A stretch of 64,000 nucleotides of DNA from Torymus aiolomorphi (GCA_036365515.1 CM070876.1:176924478-176988477), one strand, 5' to 3'; counted from the stretch's first letter, positions 48,587-59,150 are shown. The notes: a model not told the origin generated them from the sequence alone. Made by a program: numbers and translations.

Positions 48587-48686
48587 NNNNNNNNNNNNNN
48601 NNNNNNNNNNNNNNNNNNNNNNNNNNNNNNNNNNNNNNNNNNNNNNNNNNNNNNNNNNNNNNNNNNNNNNNNNNNNNNNNNNNNNN
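48587..48686. other. Assembly gap of 100 N
   Basis: Exactly 100 N, the usual placeholder for a gap of unknown size. Order and distance of sequence across it are therefore inferred by the assembler. Confidence 0.98.
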
Positions 48687-49144
48687 CTGCATACATTGCA
48701 CAGTCCGGTTGGGATCACCTGTGGTAATGTAGTCGATGATTTTGCGGCCCTTACATTACCTACAGATCTTCCACTGCGGAGAAGCTGGTACGCTGCATAT
48801 AGTAGCTGTAGACTACTATAATGAAAGAGCTTGAAAAAATCGCCGGAGTTACCAGTTCAACCTTCATTCCGGCGATGCTGCATATAAAAAGCTTTGCGCT
48901 GTCCGTTTTATCAGAAGCCGTCTTCTGGGAAGGCCATGCATCAGCAGCCGAGAATACGCGTATAGAATGGTATTCCAGTCCCCTCACTCGTTTCCTTCAA
49001 CTGCGGAACCACACCGTACGTTTTCGAAGAAGATGTGATACGGTATCGGACATTCTTAATGCAGCAATCAGGGGACGCGCGCATTGTCGTGGCGTTGAAT
49101 TTAATTAGACCCGACAATGACTTGCCTTTTGTAAAATGAGCCAT
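48687..49144 (-). pseudogene. Broken left copy of gene D
   Basis: The reverse complement of 56202-56660. It retains the ATG at 49144 and most of exon 1, but has several one-base indels (GCGCGCGTCCCCTG versus GCGCGCAACCCTG in the right copy, and others) that change the frame repeatedly. The gap removes the rest of exon 2 and everything after. Left as it is it could not encode the gene D protein. Confidence 0.75.
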
Positions 49145-49289
49145 GGTTTTGAAAATGAGCAACAAGCGCACCTGAAGAATTTGAAGTTTAATTAAAAGAA
49201 GCGTATTGCTCTGGACCAGCTAGGGATGTAGACATGACCTTCAACAGTGTTTTGATACTTACAAGGAAGCAGGAAGACGCAGGAAGAAC

Positions 49290-49330
49290 GCGGAAGACGC
49301 TTCTTCTTCTTCTTCTTCTTATTTTTATTG
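49290..49330. repeat. CTT microsatellite
   Basis: A (CTT)n tract between gene D and the foldback element, present as (GAA)n near 56030-56045 in the other arm. Flanking GAAGACGCAGGAA units are also repeated. Confidence 0.75.
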
Positions 49331-49596
49331 GTTTCGTCTTGATGCACAGGAAGACGCAGAAAGACGCAGGATGACGCAGAAAGTGTCAAGAAGAAAAGCC
49401 AATGACGTATATATTGGCTGATGTATGTTGTCGCTTAGCAATCCAGTAAACATATGGTCGCAACATGAAACAAGAAACGAATTGGTAATGTAGAGCTGTA
49501 AAAAACACATACACACACATGTCTATACCGTTCTGTCGTACCGACCGCCAATACGTTAGCAGCCCAACTCCTGCGTGAGGCTTGTGGATCCTATCT

Positions 49597-49680
49597 ATGT
49601 GCTCCTCGGGGCAAGCACCGTCGGCGGCAGTGAAGGCTGGCTACAGCCGACGGTGCTTGCCCGTGGGCAATAGACGAGAT
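49597..49680. repeat. Small GC-rich hairpin, left copy
   Basis: GCAAGCACCGTCGGC and GCCGACGGTGCTTGC are perfect inverted repeats around a loop of about 20 bases, with outer arms pairing less well. The other copy, at about 55668-55750 in the right arm, has outer arms that pair better (CTATTGC...GCAATAG). Confidence 0.8.
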
Positions 49681-49715
49681 CGACAGGCCTCGAGATCGAG
49701 TTACTGACGCCTCTA

Positions 49716-49988
49716 TACACGGAAAAGGTTTTGGTTAGGTAGCAGCGCTAATCGTGATAGTGGCGCGTTATTTAACGTTTGGTATAGTGACCGTCCTTCT
49801 TAAGAGCGCCACGCTTTCGATGCGAGACAGTCACCGCGCGCGAGTTGCAAGATTGTTAGACTTGGTCGCGCAACCATCTCGCATCGGGAGCGTGGCGCTC
49901 TCAAGAAGGACGGTTACTATACCAACCGATAAATAACGCGCCACTATCACGATTAGTGCTGCTGCCTAACAAAAACTTTTTCCGTGTA
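49716..49988. repeat. Foldback MITE, left copy (about 273 bases)
   Basis: Arms of about 120 bases pair almost fully. The ends read TACACGGAAAAGG and TTTTTCCGTGTA, and the arms include CGTGATAGTGGCGCGTTATT and its complement. The terminal TA on each side fits a TA target duplication, but the pairing of the ends makes that uncertain. No coding capacity. Confidence 0.8.
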
Positions 49989-50040
49989 ACTTGTTACCCA
50001 CCAATATTCTAATGCTCCCGCTCCCGCTGCCGCTGCCCTT

Positions 50041-51225
50041 ATAAAAATATCCTATAGAAAATCCTGTAGGAAATGCTATAGGAAATCCTGTAGGCATTCC
50101 GTAGAAATCCTATAGGAATCCTATAAGAACTCTATAGGCAGTCCTATATGAAATTCTATATAGAAAGTTCTATAGGAAATCTATGTGAATTTCGCGCTTT
50201 CCTGTAGGAAATCCTATAGGAAATCCTATAGGAAATCCTATAGGAAATTCTGTAGGTAATTCTGTAGGTAATTCTGTAGGAAAAACTGTAGACAATTTTA
50301 CATGGAAAATCCTACAGGGAATTCTGGAGTATTTTCGTGAAAACAATTTATAGAGGTTTGGCATCTTATTTAGCGCTGTAACATCGCACAGCAGAATCAG
50401 TTGCAAATAGGCCTAGATAAGGAGTTGCACTTTAGGGACTGCCGTGCCGAAACTGCCGGCGCTTACAGATTAAGCCCAATGAGCTCAGATAACAAAATCA
50501 AGGTAATCCTTGTCACATTGACTCTCCGTAAACTCGCTCAAACGGTTGAATCTCATGGCTTTACATACCCTTGCGGTTCCAATATGTTTATGAGAGTCCC
50601 GACCGCTGCGCTGCGCTGCGGCATGCGGTAAGAAGCTTGTTTCTCCAGAGCCTCGTTTATGTATGGTCGCTGCTATGCCGCTACGGGGCGCAGCAGTCGG
50701 GACTCATAAACGCATTGGAACCGCGAGGGTATGTAAAGCCATGAGGTTCAACCGTTTGAACGACTTTACGGAGAGTCAATGTGACAAGGATTACCTTGAT
50801 TTTGATATCTGGCTCATTGGGCTTAATCGGTAAGCGCCGGCAGCGCCGTGCCGGCAGCCCCTAGGTGCTCACTCCTTACCTAGGACTGTTTGCCATTGAT
50901 TTTGCTGTGCGATGTTACAGCGCTAAATAAGATACTAAACCTCTATAAACTGTTTTCTGCGAAATGCTCAGAATTCCCGCAGGATTTTCCATGTAAAATT
51001 GACGTCTAGTTTTCCTGCAGAATTACCTACAGAATTTCATAGGATTTCCTACAGGAAGAAAGCGCGAAATTCACATAGGATTTCCTATAGAACTTCCTAT
51101 ATAGAATTTCATATGGACTGCCTATAGAGAATCCTATAGGTTCCTATAGGATTTCTACGGAATGCCTACAGGATTTCCTATAGTATTTCCTACAGGATTT
51201 TCTCGCCAGGATATTTTTATGAGGG
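50041..51225. repeat. Nested 1.2-kb palindrome with CCTATAGG minisatellite arms
   Basis: The centre is near 50650. The core 50498-50803 is an inverted repeat of about 150-base arms (ATCAAGGTAATCCTTGTCAC against GTGACAAGGATTACCTTGAT). Outside it, about 450 bases on each side also pair, including CAGCGCTAAATAAGAT and its complement. The outer part is a short-period repeat of GGAAATCCTATA, itself self-complementary (TCCTATAGGA). Confidence 0.85.
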
Positions 51226-51239
51226 GTATCTACGTGCTC

Positions 51240-52640
51240 ATTCTTCGCTTTTAGTATGTAAATTTACGGAAACATTCTAACAGAAGCTACAATAGTTTTT
51301 TTTCATAACTTTTTCGTACATATATAACGTACCTTTTCAAAATCGAATCAGCGCTATAATTTTGTCGCCGTACGACGCGATGTAATAAAAATCCACCGTC
51401 AATTTTATGCATTGCTTCGTTATAAAAAGAGATAAAGGAAAGGCACGAGTTCATATCTAAGAAATTACTCCCCGTTATCTTTTCTTTTCAATATGCAGAG
51501 ATATTTTTTGAAAAAGTAACGTTGGATCAATAGGCACAATGTCATTAACGATTTTGATAAAAAAACTCACGGCTTAAAGTGATAAAATCCTATGCATTCA
51601 GGCACGATCTGCCCAAATGATGGCAAGATTTATTATTAAATTCAATATAAAATTCAGCGAGTGCATCATTGATTTAGCATCTTTTTCTTGGCTTTTAAGT
51701 GCAAAAACTGGACATTTTGATGAACATTATTAAACACGTATACAAAAACAAATTGCATAAAAAATGTGTATTAACTAATGTAAGACCAACTTGAAATATG
51801 TCAAAAAAAAAATTAATAGATATATAGTTATATTAGAGTGAAGTAAATGGTTTTAATTATTCATTTTGATTACATATATCGTCATCCTTGACGTACACCG
51901 CTATGTTTTGCACGATGGGTGCAGGGGGGTTGCTCTGCAGTGATACGTGGATGCGTAAACTGGTTTTATCGTTTATCGACGTGCGATAAATAGGATAGCG
52001 CTATATTCTTATCGGCAAGTGCGTATTGTGGATTGACCATAATGTTTGTAGAATGGTTAGTACAAATGTAGAAATTCAGTGATATAATTAATAAGAATAA
52101 CTGTTTTATGAATTTTGTATTACTTTATAACAATAAACAATAAAATCAAAATATTTTTACATTTTAGTTCGTACATTGTAAGTTTAATAAGAGTATAAAT
52201 AGTATTAAAAAAAAAAGTTAGATCATAATTTCTAAAAGTAACGTATATAATTGTTTTAAATATAAATTTATTGATTATTACATATATATAATAATAATTT
52301 ATTATTAAAAATATTTCAAATTTTTATGTAATATATTTAAATACTATTTTCTTACATTTAAATGGTAGGACAAAAATAAATTAAATGGTATTATGAAGAT
52401 CAAAGAGCGCGGGAGCGCTCCGAAGGTAAGTATAGAAGAATCCTAAAGGAGCGACCCGTGCTACATATATAGTTTTTGACTATTGAAATAATTATAATAA
52501 TTTTTGTGTTAACTAATTGAAAGCTTATTATTGTATATTTTAATGTTTATTTATTAAATATTCAAAAAGGAATGTAATAAATGTAAAATATAAGAAATAA
52601 TATTACACAAAATAAATTTGTAAGTACATTACGGTACAAG
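51240..52640. other. AT-rich spacer without recognised genes
   Basis: About 1.4 kb of AT-rich sequence. No splice-consistent exon, long frame, or repeat of note on either strand. A short hairpin (GAGCGCGGGAGCGCTC) lies near 52405-52420. Confidence 0.5.
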
Positions 52641-52641
52641 T

Positions 52642-52735
52642 GACGAAAGTTGAAGTTCCGCTACTGCGTGCAGTTGGCGCCCGAGGCGAAGCCGAGGGCG
52701 TCATATCACGCAGTGGCGGACCTTGAAGTTTCGTC
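52642..52735. repeat. Small hairpin
   Basis: GACGAAAGTTGAAGTTCCGC pairs imperfectly with the right-hand GTGGCGGACCTTGAAGTTTC. The inner arms CTGCGTG and CACGCAG flank a GGCGAAGCC turn. Confidence 0.7.
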
Positions 52736-52751
52736 TCGTGTAGCGTATACT

Positions 52752-53236
52752 ATTTTTCTTGATGTCCGGTGGAAAGTATGTTTGCCACTGACAATGATAA
52801 CGCACCCGACGGGCTCGAGAGCATTCTTTTATCCATTTCACAAATTAAAGCAATATAAATCACTTGTATACCCGATGGGCCGCATTGATTCTGACAATGC
52901 ATACCCCGTTAGTGACTGTCACACATAATATTTAAATCGTTAACATACCTCGAAAATGATATGAACATTCAAAAGGTTATGTGTGAGTGCCACTAACGGG
53001 ACATGCATTGCTAGAATCAATGTCCATCGGGTTTACCTTGATGATCAGAAGTGATAGTTTTTGTTGTAAATATAGGTTAATGACTTTGAATATGTTGACA
53101 AAACCTCTAAAATAATCTATTAATAAAGTCTACAGTTGCCTAGTTACCAACTCAGAATCAATGGTTAAATGTCCTTCTTTCGCCATCGAAAACAATGGCG
53201 AAACCACGTACTTTCCACCAGGGCATCAAGAAAAAT
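52752..53236. repeat. Foldback MITE (about 485 bases)
   Basis: The terminal inverted repeats start ATTTTTCTTGATGTCCGGTG and end with the matching CACCAGGGCATCAAGAAAAAT at 53216-53236. A longer inner hairpin pairs ACCCGATGGGCC...ATTGATTCT with AGAATCAATG...CATCGGGT, and CCCGTTAGTG with CACTAACGGG. No coding sequence. It lies just left of a duplicated AT-rich segment. Confidence 0.8.
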
Positions 53237-53239
53237 ATA

Positions 53240-53640
53240 TTTATTAATTCAAATAATACAAAGGAATAAGAAAGCTATCTTTAATAGCATTTACAAAAAC
53301 TGTTAATCTTGTCACAGCAGGTCTATATATTATTATAAACGTTTTTTAAATGAACAATCGAAGAACAACTATAAAAGTAAAATATAAAGTGACATGTTCT
53401 TGCAAAATCTTAAAGAGAATCGATCTAATATATATCGATTGATTTATAATATATAAAAATATATTTTAATAGTTCAAATAGTATAAAGGAATAAGAAAGC
53501 TATCTTTAATATAGCAATTACATAAACTGTTAATCTAGTCTCAGGATATATTATTATAAATGTCTTTTAAATAAATAATCCAAGAAAAACTATAAAAGTA
53601 AAATATAAAATCTAAAAAATCTTAAAAAGAATCGATCTAA
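53240..53640. repeat. Duplicated 3' flank of gene E (two copies of about 200 bases)
   Basis: The segments 53240-53440 and 53465-53645 share AAAGGAATAAGAAAGCTATC, AACTATAAAAGTAAAATATA and AGAATCGATCTAAT in order. The second copy runs into the gene E stop codon, so the repeat is probably duplicated 3' UTR. Confidence 0.7.
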
Positions 53641-54442
53641 TTATTCATCCATGTATTCTTCATCTAAATACTCAGTTTCAAATTCATCCTCGTCAGGGTA
53701 ATTATCATTTGCTGGAGGTGGTGAAGGAGGTAACCTCTCAGTGGAATCTTGTACTTCAGAATATCCTATGTTCGAAGGTTGAAACTTAGCTTGAGTAAAA
53801 GCTGTCATTATCTCTGCACACATCTCTCAATATTTGTGATTATGTTTGTAAAACTTTTTTCCATTATTTTATTTTGTTGCTTGAAGCATTCAATCACATT
53901 TGTAGATAGATTTAAAATAATTCTATTACTTTCTTTTGCCAAACCTATTACAGTTTCTTCTTTATCTATAAAAAGAAATAAAATATGTTATATTAACATA
54001 TTGATGTCATTTCTAAAGAAGCCAATGGTTGCGTACACAGAATAGAAAAGAAAATAAAATAATTTTTCAAAACTAAAAAAAATAGGCAAAACCTTTATGA
54101 ATAAAATACTTTAATAATAACATAATATAAACAAACTAAACCTATTTGATAATTCTTCCTTATTAACTCACCTCCCTTTTTGACAAATTTAGTCTGCGAG
54201 GCCGTTTCTTCGGTCACGTCGATGCTTGGTCTTTTCTTTGGAATAAATGCACTTGACTTGCTCATAGAATAAGCACTCTCTGACGGGCGGACAGTTTTCT
54301 TCGGTTTTACGGGCTCCGGTACGCACAAAGGGTCCTAGAGCACAAAGAACTTTTTTTCCTGTGGACTAAGTTCTGTTGTTCTGAGACCCATTTCAAGATC
54401 CTCGTGAGCCTCGTTGGCCAGCCTAACTTGGTCATCCCATGT
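53641..54442 (-). pseudogene. Gene E: two-exon fragment of an unknown gene, broken
   Basis: I do not recognise the family. Exon 54442-54172 follows a TTTCAG acceptor and ends at GTGAGT. Exon 53965-53641 follows TTTATAG and joins in phase (G|AT). The joined frame has a TAG at 54335-54337. It also has a two-base or one-base frame change at a TGTGTG run near 53815-53830, after which it stays open to the stop at 53641. The product has a Pro/Lys/Ser-rich basic segment (KPKKTVRPSESAYS), a helical-looking segment with spaced Asn, Ile and Lys, and a very acidic tail (DEDEFETEYLDEEYMDE). The layout resembles nuclear or transposon accessory proteins, but that is only an impression. Upstream exons are lacking because the inverted-repeat arm starts at 54654. 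Confidence 0.5.
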
Positions 54443-54653
54443 CTGAAATTTATGACACATAAAATATATACAATAAAAAATAAAAAATATTGTTGAAGTC
54501 TCAAAAAGATTTTAAAATCACTATTTCTTCAAAATATAAATTATAAATCAGTAATATAATTATTAGATATAATGTATAATATGTATAATAATATGTACAA
54601 AAAAGTTTTAAATTAATAATGCAATTAAAAAACAATTTTACAGGCTTACTTTG

Positions 54654-56660
54654 ATCAAGGTAATCCTTGTCACATTGACTCTCCGTAAAGTCGTTCAAAC
54701 GGTTGAACCTCATGGCTTTACATACCCTCGCGGTTCCAATGTGTTTATGAGAGTCCCGACTGCTGCGCCCCATAGCGGCATAGCAGCGACCATACATAAA
54801 CGAGGCTCTGGAGAAGCAAGCTTCTACCGCATGCCGCAGCGCAGCGCAGCGGTTGGGACTCTCATAAACACATTGGAACCGCAAGGGTATGTAAAGCCAT
54901 GAGATTCAACCGTTTGAACGACTTTACGGAGAGTCAATGTGACAAGGATTACCTTGATTTTGATATCTGAGCTCATTGGGCTTAATCGGTAAGCGCCGGC
55001 AGTCGTGCACGGCAGTCCCTAGGTGCAACTCCTTATCTAGGACTGTTTGCCACTGATTCTGCTGTGCGATGTTACAGCGCTAAATAAGATGCTAAACCTC
55101 TATAAATTGTTTTCACGAAAATACTCCAGAATTCCCTGTAGGATTTTCCATGTAAAATTGTCTACAGTTTTTCCTACAGAATTACCTACAGAATTACCTA
55201 CAGAATTTCCTATAGGATTTCCTTTAGGATTTCCTATAGGATTTCCTACAGGAAAAGCGCGAGTACTACAGCAGAGATTTGAGATGGATTGGCGACAGCG
55301 GCAGCGGCAGCGGGAGCGGGAGCGGGAGCATTAGAATATTGGTGGGTAACAAGTTGCACGGAAAAAGTTTTTGTTAGGCAGCAGCACTAATCGTGATAGT
55401 GGCGCGTTATTTATCGGTTGGTATAGTAACCGTCCTTCTTGAGAGCGCCACGCTCCCGATGCGAGATGGTTGCGCGACCAAGTCTAACAATCTTGCAACT
55501 CGCGCGCGGTGACTGTCTCGCATCGAGAGCGTGGCGCTCTTAAGAAGGACGGTCACTATACCAACCGATAAATAACGCGCCACTATCACGATTAGCGCTG
55601 CTACCTAACCAAAACCTTTTCCGTGTATAGAGGCGTCAGTAACTCGATCTCGAGGCCTGTCGATCTCGTCTATTGCCCACGGGGCAAGCACCGTCGGCTG
55701 TAGCCAGCCTTCACTGCCGCCGACGGTGCTTGCCCCGAGGAGCAATAGATAGGATCCACAAGCCTCACGCAGGAGTTGGGCTGCTAACGTATTGGCGGTC
55801 GGTACGACAGAGCGGTATAGACATGTGTGTGTATGTGTGTTTTTTTTACAGCTCTACATTACCAATTCGTTTCTTGTTTCATGTTGCGACCATATGTTTA
55901 CTGATTGCTAAGCGACAACATACATCATCCAATATATACGTCATTGGCTTTTCTTCTTGACACTTTCTGCGTCATCCTGCGTCTTTCTGCGTCTTCCTGT
56001 GCATCAAGACGAAACCAATAAACAATAAGAAGAAGAAGAAGAAGAAGCGTCTTCCTGCGTCTTCCTGCGTCTTCCTGCTTCCTTGTAAGTATCAAAACAC
56101 TGTTGAAGGTCATGTCTACATCCCTTGCTATCCAGAGCAATACGCTTCTTTTAATTAAACTTCAAATTCTTCAGGTGCGCTTGTTGCTCATTTTCAAAAC
56201 CATGGCTCATTTTACAAAGGCCAAGTCATTGTCGGGGCTAATTAAATTCAACGCCACGACAATGCGCGCAACCCTGATTGCTGCATTAAGAATGTCCGAT
56301 ACCGTATCACATCTCTTCGAAAACCACGGTGTGGTTCCGCAGTTGAAGGAAACGAGTGAGGAGGACTGGAATACCATTCGATACGCGTATTCTCGGCTGC
56401 TGATGCATGGCCTTTCCAGAAGACGGCTTCTGATAAAAACGGACAGCGCAAAGCTTTTTATATGCAGCATCGCCGGAATGAAGGTAGAACTGGTAACTCC
56501 GGCGATTTTTTCAAGCTCTTTTATTATAGTAGTCTACAGCTACTATATGCAGCGTACCATCTTCTCCGCAGTGGAAGATCTGTAGGTAATGTAAGGGCCG
56601 CAAAAATCATCGACTACATTACCACAGGTGATCCCAACTTGGACTGTGCAATGTATGCAG
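54654..56660. repeat. Large inverted duplication, right arm
   Basis: The reverse complement of 48687-50800. It begins inside the palindrome core (ATCAAGGTAATCC at 54654), so the left half of the 1.2-kb palindrome is missing here. It then carries the CCTATAGG minisatellite (55130-55255), the foldback MITE (55357-55627), the GC hairpin (about 55668-55750), the GAA microsatellite and gene D. Confidence 0.92.
55357..55627. repeat. Foldback MITE, right copy
   Basis: Same element as 49716-49988 in reverse orientation. Ends are CACGGAAAAAG and CTTTTCCGTGTA. Arms pair almost fully. Confidence 0.8.
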
Positions 56661-57085
56661 GCGGCGCTAACAAAATCGCAAAGATGCTCTCAACCGGAAC
56701 TTGCCGCACTGAAATGAAAGTTCTGCTAACCCAGCTGAATTATAAGTTCCATGAGTTTAAAACATACGATGCTCAGTTCCGTTTCATGTTTTACATCATG
56801 GAGTAAGTAAAAATTAGATGTATATTGCTCAACTTGTCTTCATAGCTTGCTGCCCAGAGCAATATGCGGACGTGAAGACTGAAAGGGAAACGCTCGAAAT
56901 TATTCACGTCCGCAGTTTGCTCCTGGCAGCAAGAGACTTACACACTTAACTTTTTCAGGAACCATGACTTCAATGTCGACAATTACAAAATTCCTGAGGA
57001 TGCCCCACTTTTCCTCGCAACGACCACCGTTGGCGGATCAATTTCGCCAAGGCAAGTTACGGGCGCCTACAGCAAGAGCAGATGA
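56202..57085 (+). CDS. Gene D: three-exon gene of unknown family, about 223 codons
   Basis: I do not recognise the family. The proposed exons are 56202-56483 (94 codons from an ATG), 56540-56802 and 56959-57085 (stop TGA at 57083-57085). Junctions agree in phase. The first intron is only 56 bases (GTAGAA...CTACAG). The second is 156 bases with a strong GTAAGT donor and TTTTTCAG acceptor. The product is basic in the first half, with a Tyr/Phe/Lys-rich middle (FHEFKTYDAQFRFMFYIME) and no evident signal peptide. Only 56202-56660 lies in the inverted repeat; the rest is single-copy here. The second junction is well supported. The first is my best guess. An acidic open block after the stop may be part of the gene in another frame. 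Confidence 0.45.
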
Positions 57086-57105
57086 CCAAGGAGGAGGAGG
57101 AGTAA

Positions 57106-57441
57106 GAGGAGGAGGAGAAGCGGCTGCAGCAGCAGCAAGGCGGCACGGAAGACGAAGGTGTGGACGAAGTGGTCGGCGACCTGGTCGACCCGGACCTTCA
57201 TGAGCCTCCGCCGCAAACTCCTGTTGACTTCGAGGATAGTGAATTGCTGGCTAAAGCTGAAAATGTAATTGCAGCCACTGTGCCGGCAATTACCGAGAAC
57301 ACCATAGGGAACGTCGCGGTCCTGTACGACCTCAAAGAAGCTACGATCAGTCAACCGGTTCCAAAGGGCTCCCGGTTGAAAATATCAGAGCGGATTTCCG
57401 TACTGAAATCTGTCCGGAATTCGGTACTGAATTCCGCGTAG
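57106..57441 (+). CDS. Acidic/Gln-rich block, possible 3' part of gene D
   Basis: A 111-codon open stretch after an in-frame TAA (57103-57105) that sits in a GAG repeat. Its composition is protein-like: a Glu run, QQQQGGTEDEGVDEVV, PPPQTPVDFEDSELL, then AATVPAITEN. It is in a different frame from exon 3 of gene D. Either a repeat-length change in the GAG tract has split one gene, or there is an unrecognised splice (a GCAAGT donor-like string lies near 57051). The last 20 codons run into the downstream minisatellite. Confidence 0.35.
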   Translation, partial: EEEEKRLQQQQGGTEDEGVDEVVGDLVDPDLHEPPPQTPVDFEDSELLAKAENVIAATVPAITENTIGNVAVLYDLKEATISQPVPKGSRLKISERISVLKSVRNSVLNSA

Positions 57442-57860
57442 AATTCCATGCAGAAATCAGTTCAACAAATCCACCTGGAAATCTACGTAGATATCTAGGT
57501 AAAAATACAAGCCATCGTGTCGTGTCTACAACTGCGTTGAAATCCGCGCAGAAATCCGTGCGGAAATCCAAACGTTCGGTACGCCTCCATATATGTCCGG
57601 ATTTCCGCATGGAAATCCATGCTGAAAACAGGGGGGTGGTTTAGCTTATGCATTTAGAGTCTGGATCTCCGCACGGAAATCCACGCGAAAATCCATGTAG
57701 AAAACGCAGTGGTGGTTTCGCTTATCAGGTGTGCGGAAATCCACGCTGAAATCCGGGCGGAAATCTGAGCGGTTCCTACTTGTCTACATTCGTCCGGATT
57801 TCGATGCGGAAATCCATGCGAAAATCCATGCAGAAAATCGAGCGGTGCTCTATTAAAAAA
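57380..57860. repeat. GGAAATCCATGCG-type minisatellite
   Basis: Irregular repeats of (C/G)GAAATCC(A/G)(T/C)GC(G/A), many of them self-complementary in pairs. The unit resembles the GGAAATCCTATAGG repeat in the inverted arms. Confidence 0.75.
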
Positions 57861-58273
57861 TATCGATGATCGTGCCAGTTTATCGACCATTTTCTGGCGC
57901 GATAATCGCGCGATAATCGCGCGAGTTAGCCGAAATTCAACATTAAAAAATAAGTTTTATTTTCACAACTATGTACATGCTTGCATAATTGACAAACATT
58001 ATGACTGTAAATGTATCAGTGCGTAACTGCAGTGTTAATGTACGTGTGAGTATGTGACTGTATGTACACTCGATAGACATTGATTCTCGTGGTACGTGCT
58101 TACTGAATTTTAAAATCCTGCAATCTTATTGGACAATTCAAGTGTAGCCATTAAGTATGCCATGCGCATGTGTACACTTATATCAGAACGTGCAGCGTGA
58201 TCGAGTGCCGTAATGTGAGCAAGATTTTGGCATGTGATGTGGTATGTGACAAAGCACACGACCTTACACTGAA
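57861..58273. other. Unassigned sequence
   Basis: A short ATAATCGCGCG tandem near 57900-57925, then AT-rich and GTAC-rich sequence. No gene or repeat recognised. Confidence 0.5.
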
Positions 58274-58555
58274 AGAAAATAAAGGCCAGAACAGGTTAAA
58301 ACTCCGGTCAAAACAGCCTGAGTCGTCGGGTAGGGTAGCACGGGTTATAACTGTCCAAATGCTTCAGTAAAAACAGTCTGAGCAACGAGCACACGCACGA
58401 GCGCCAAAGGGGACGTAACCTTTGCTTATGTTGTTTCTGGCCGACTCGCAGGCTGTTTTTACTGGAGCGCTTGGGTAATTCTAACCTTTGCTGTCCTACT
58501 GGACGAATCCAGTTGTTTTGATCGGAGTTTTAACCTGTTCCGGCCTTTATTTTCT
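58274..58555. repeat. Foldback MITE (about 280 bases)
   Basis: The ends AGAAAATAAAGGCC and GGCCTTTATTTTCT are perfect inverted repeats. Pairing continues inward through CAGGTTAAAACTCCG and CGGAGTTTTAACCTG, then degrades towards the centre. No coding sequence. Confidence 0.8.
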
Positions 58556-58699
58556 CTTACTCGCCTTCATTTTCGGACATAATTTGGCATGTGATTCAGC
58601 ATATGATCCAACACATGATCCGACGAAGTAATATTAGTAGAGATTTATTATTATTATTGGCACGTGATCTGGCACGTTATCAGGCACACCTACTGTTGT

Positions 58700-59150
58700 A
58701 AGCATGTCCGACATAAAAAAATGTCGGTAAAATGTCCGTCACAACTCCTTCACATGTCCAAGCAAAAAATTACAATAATTTTATTGTCATAAAATTTGTA
58801 TGATTTTTTTTTTTTGCTATGGTCACATGTCCAAAAATGTTATGACGGACATTTTACCACTATATAGTGGATGGAGTATCTATTTTTTACTAAAGGATGT
58901 AGTAAAGTTTTGTAAAGTATTATATATTTTTTTTTTATGAAGTATAAAATAAATACTGTCATAAAATTTGTATGATTTTTTTTCTATGGTCACATGTCCA
59001 AAAATTTTATGACGGAAATTTTGCCACTATATAGTGGAAGGGGTGTCCATTTTTTGTGTGACAGTCACGACATGTTCGCATTTTTTTTGTGTCGGTAATT
59101 TAAACATCGAGATTTGGTTATCGGTCACATGTCCGACACATGTCTGTCAT
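58700..59150. repeat. Repeat with ACATGTCC/GACGGACAT motifs and a 172-base internal duplication
   Basis: The block TGTCATAAAATTTGTATG ... CTATGGTCACATGTCCAAAAA ... TTTACCACTATATAGTGGA occurs near 58787 and again near 58958. Short inverted motifs (ATGTCCGACAT, ATGTCGG) lie at the outer edges. Probably a non-autonomous DNA element with internal duplication. Confidence 0.6.

Larger units (their letters stand above)
48687..50800. repeat. Large inverted duplication, left arm
   Basis: The reverse complement of 54654-56660 along its length, with scattered substitutions and small indels. Read outward from the spacer the order is palindrome core, CCTATAGG minisatellite, foldback element, small hairpin, CTT microsatellite, gene D copy. 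The arm is cut by the N gap at 48686, opposite right-arm position 56660. Confidence 0.92.

Noticed and set aside
49192..50631. Short frames in the inverted arms (also 55047-56140)
   Set aside because: They fall in microsatellite, minisatellite and palindromic sequence, and mirror each other between the arms.
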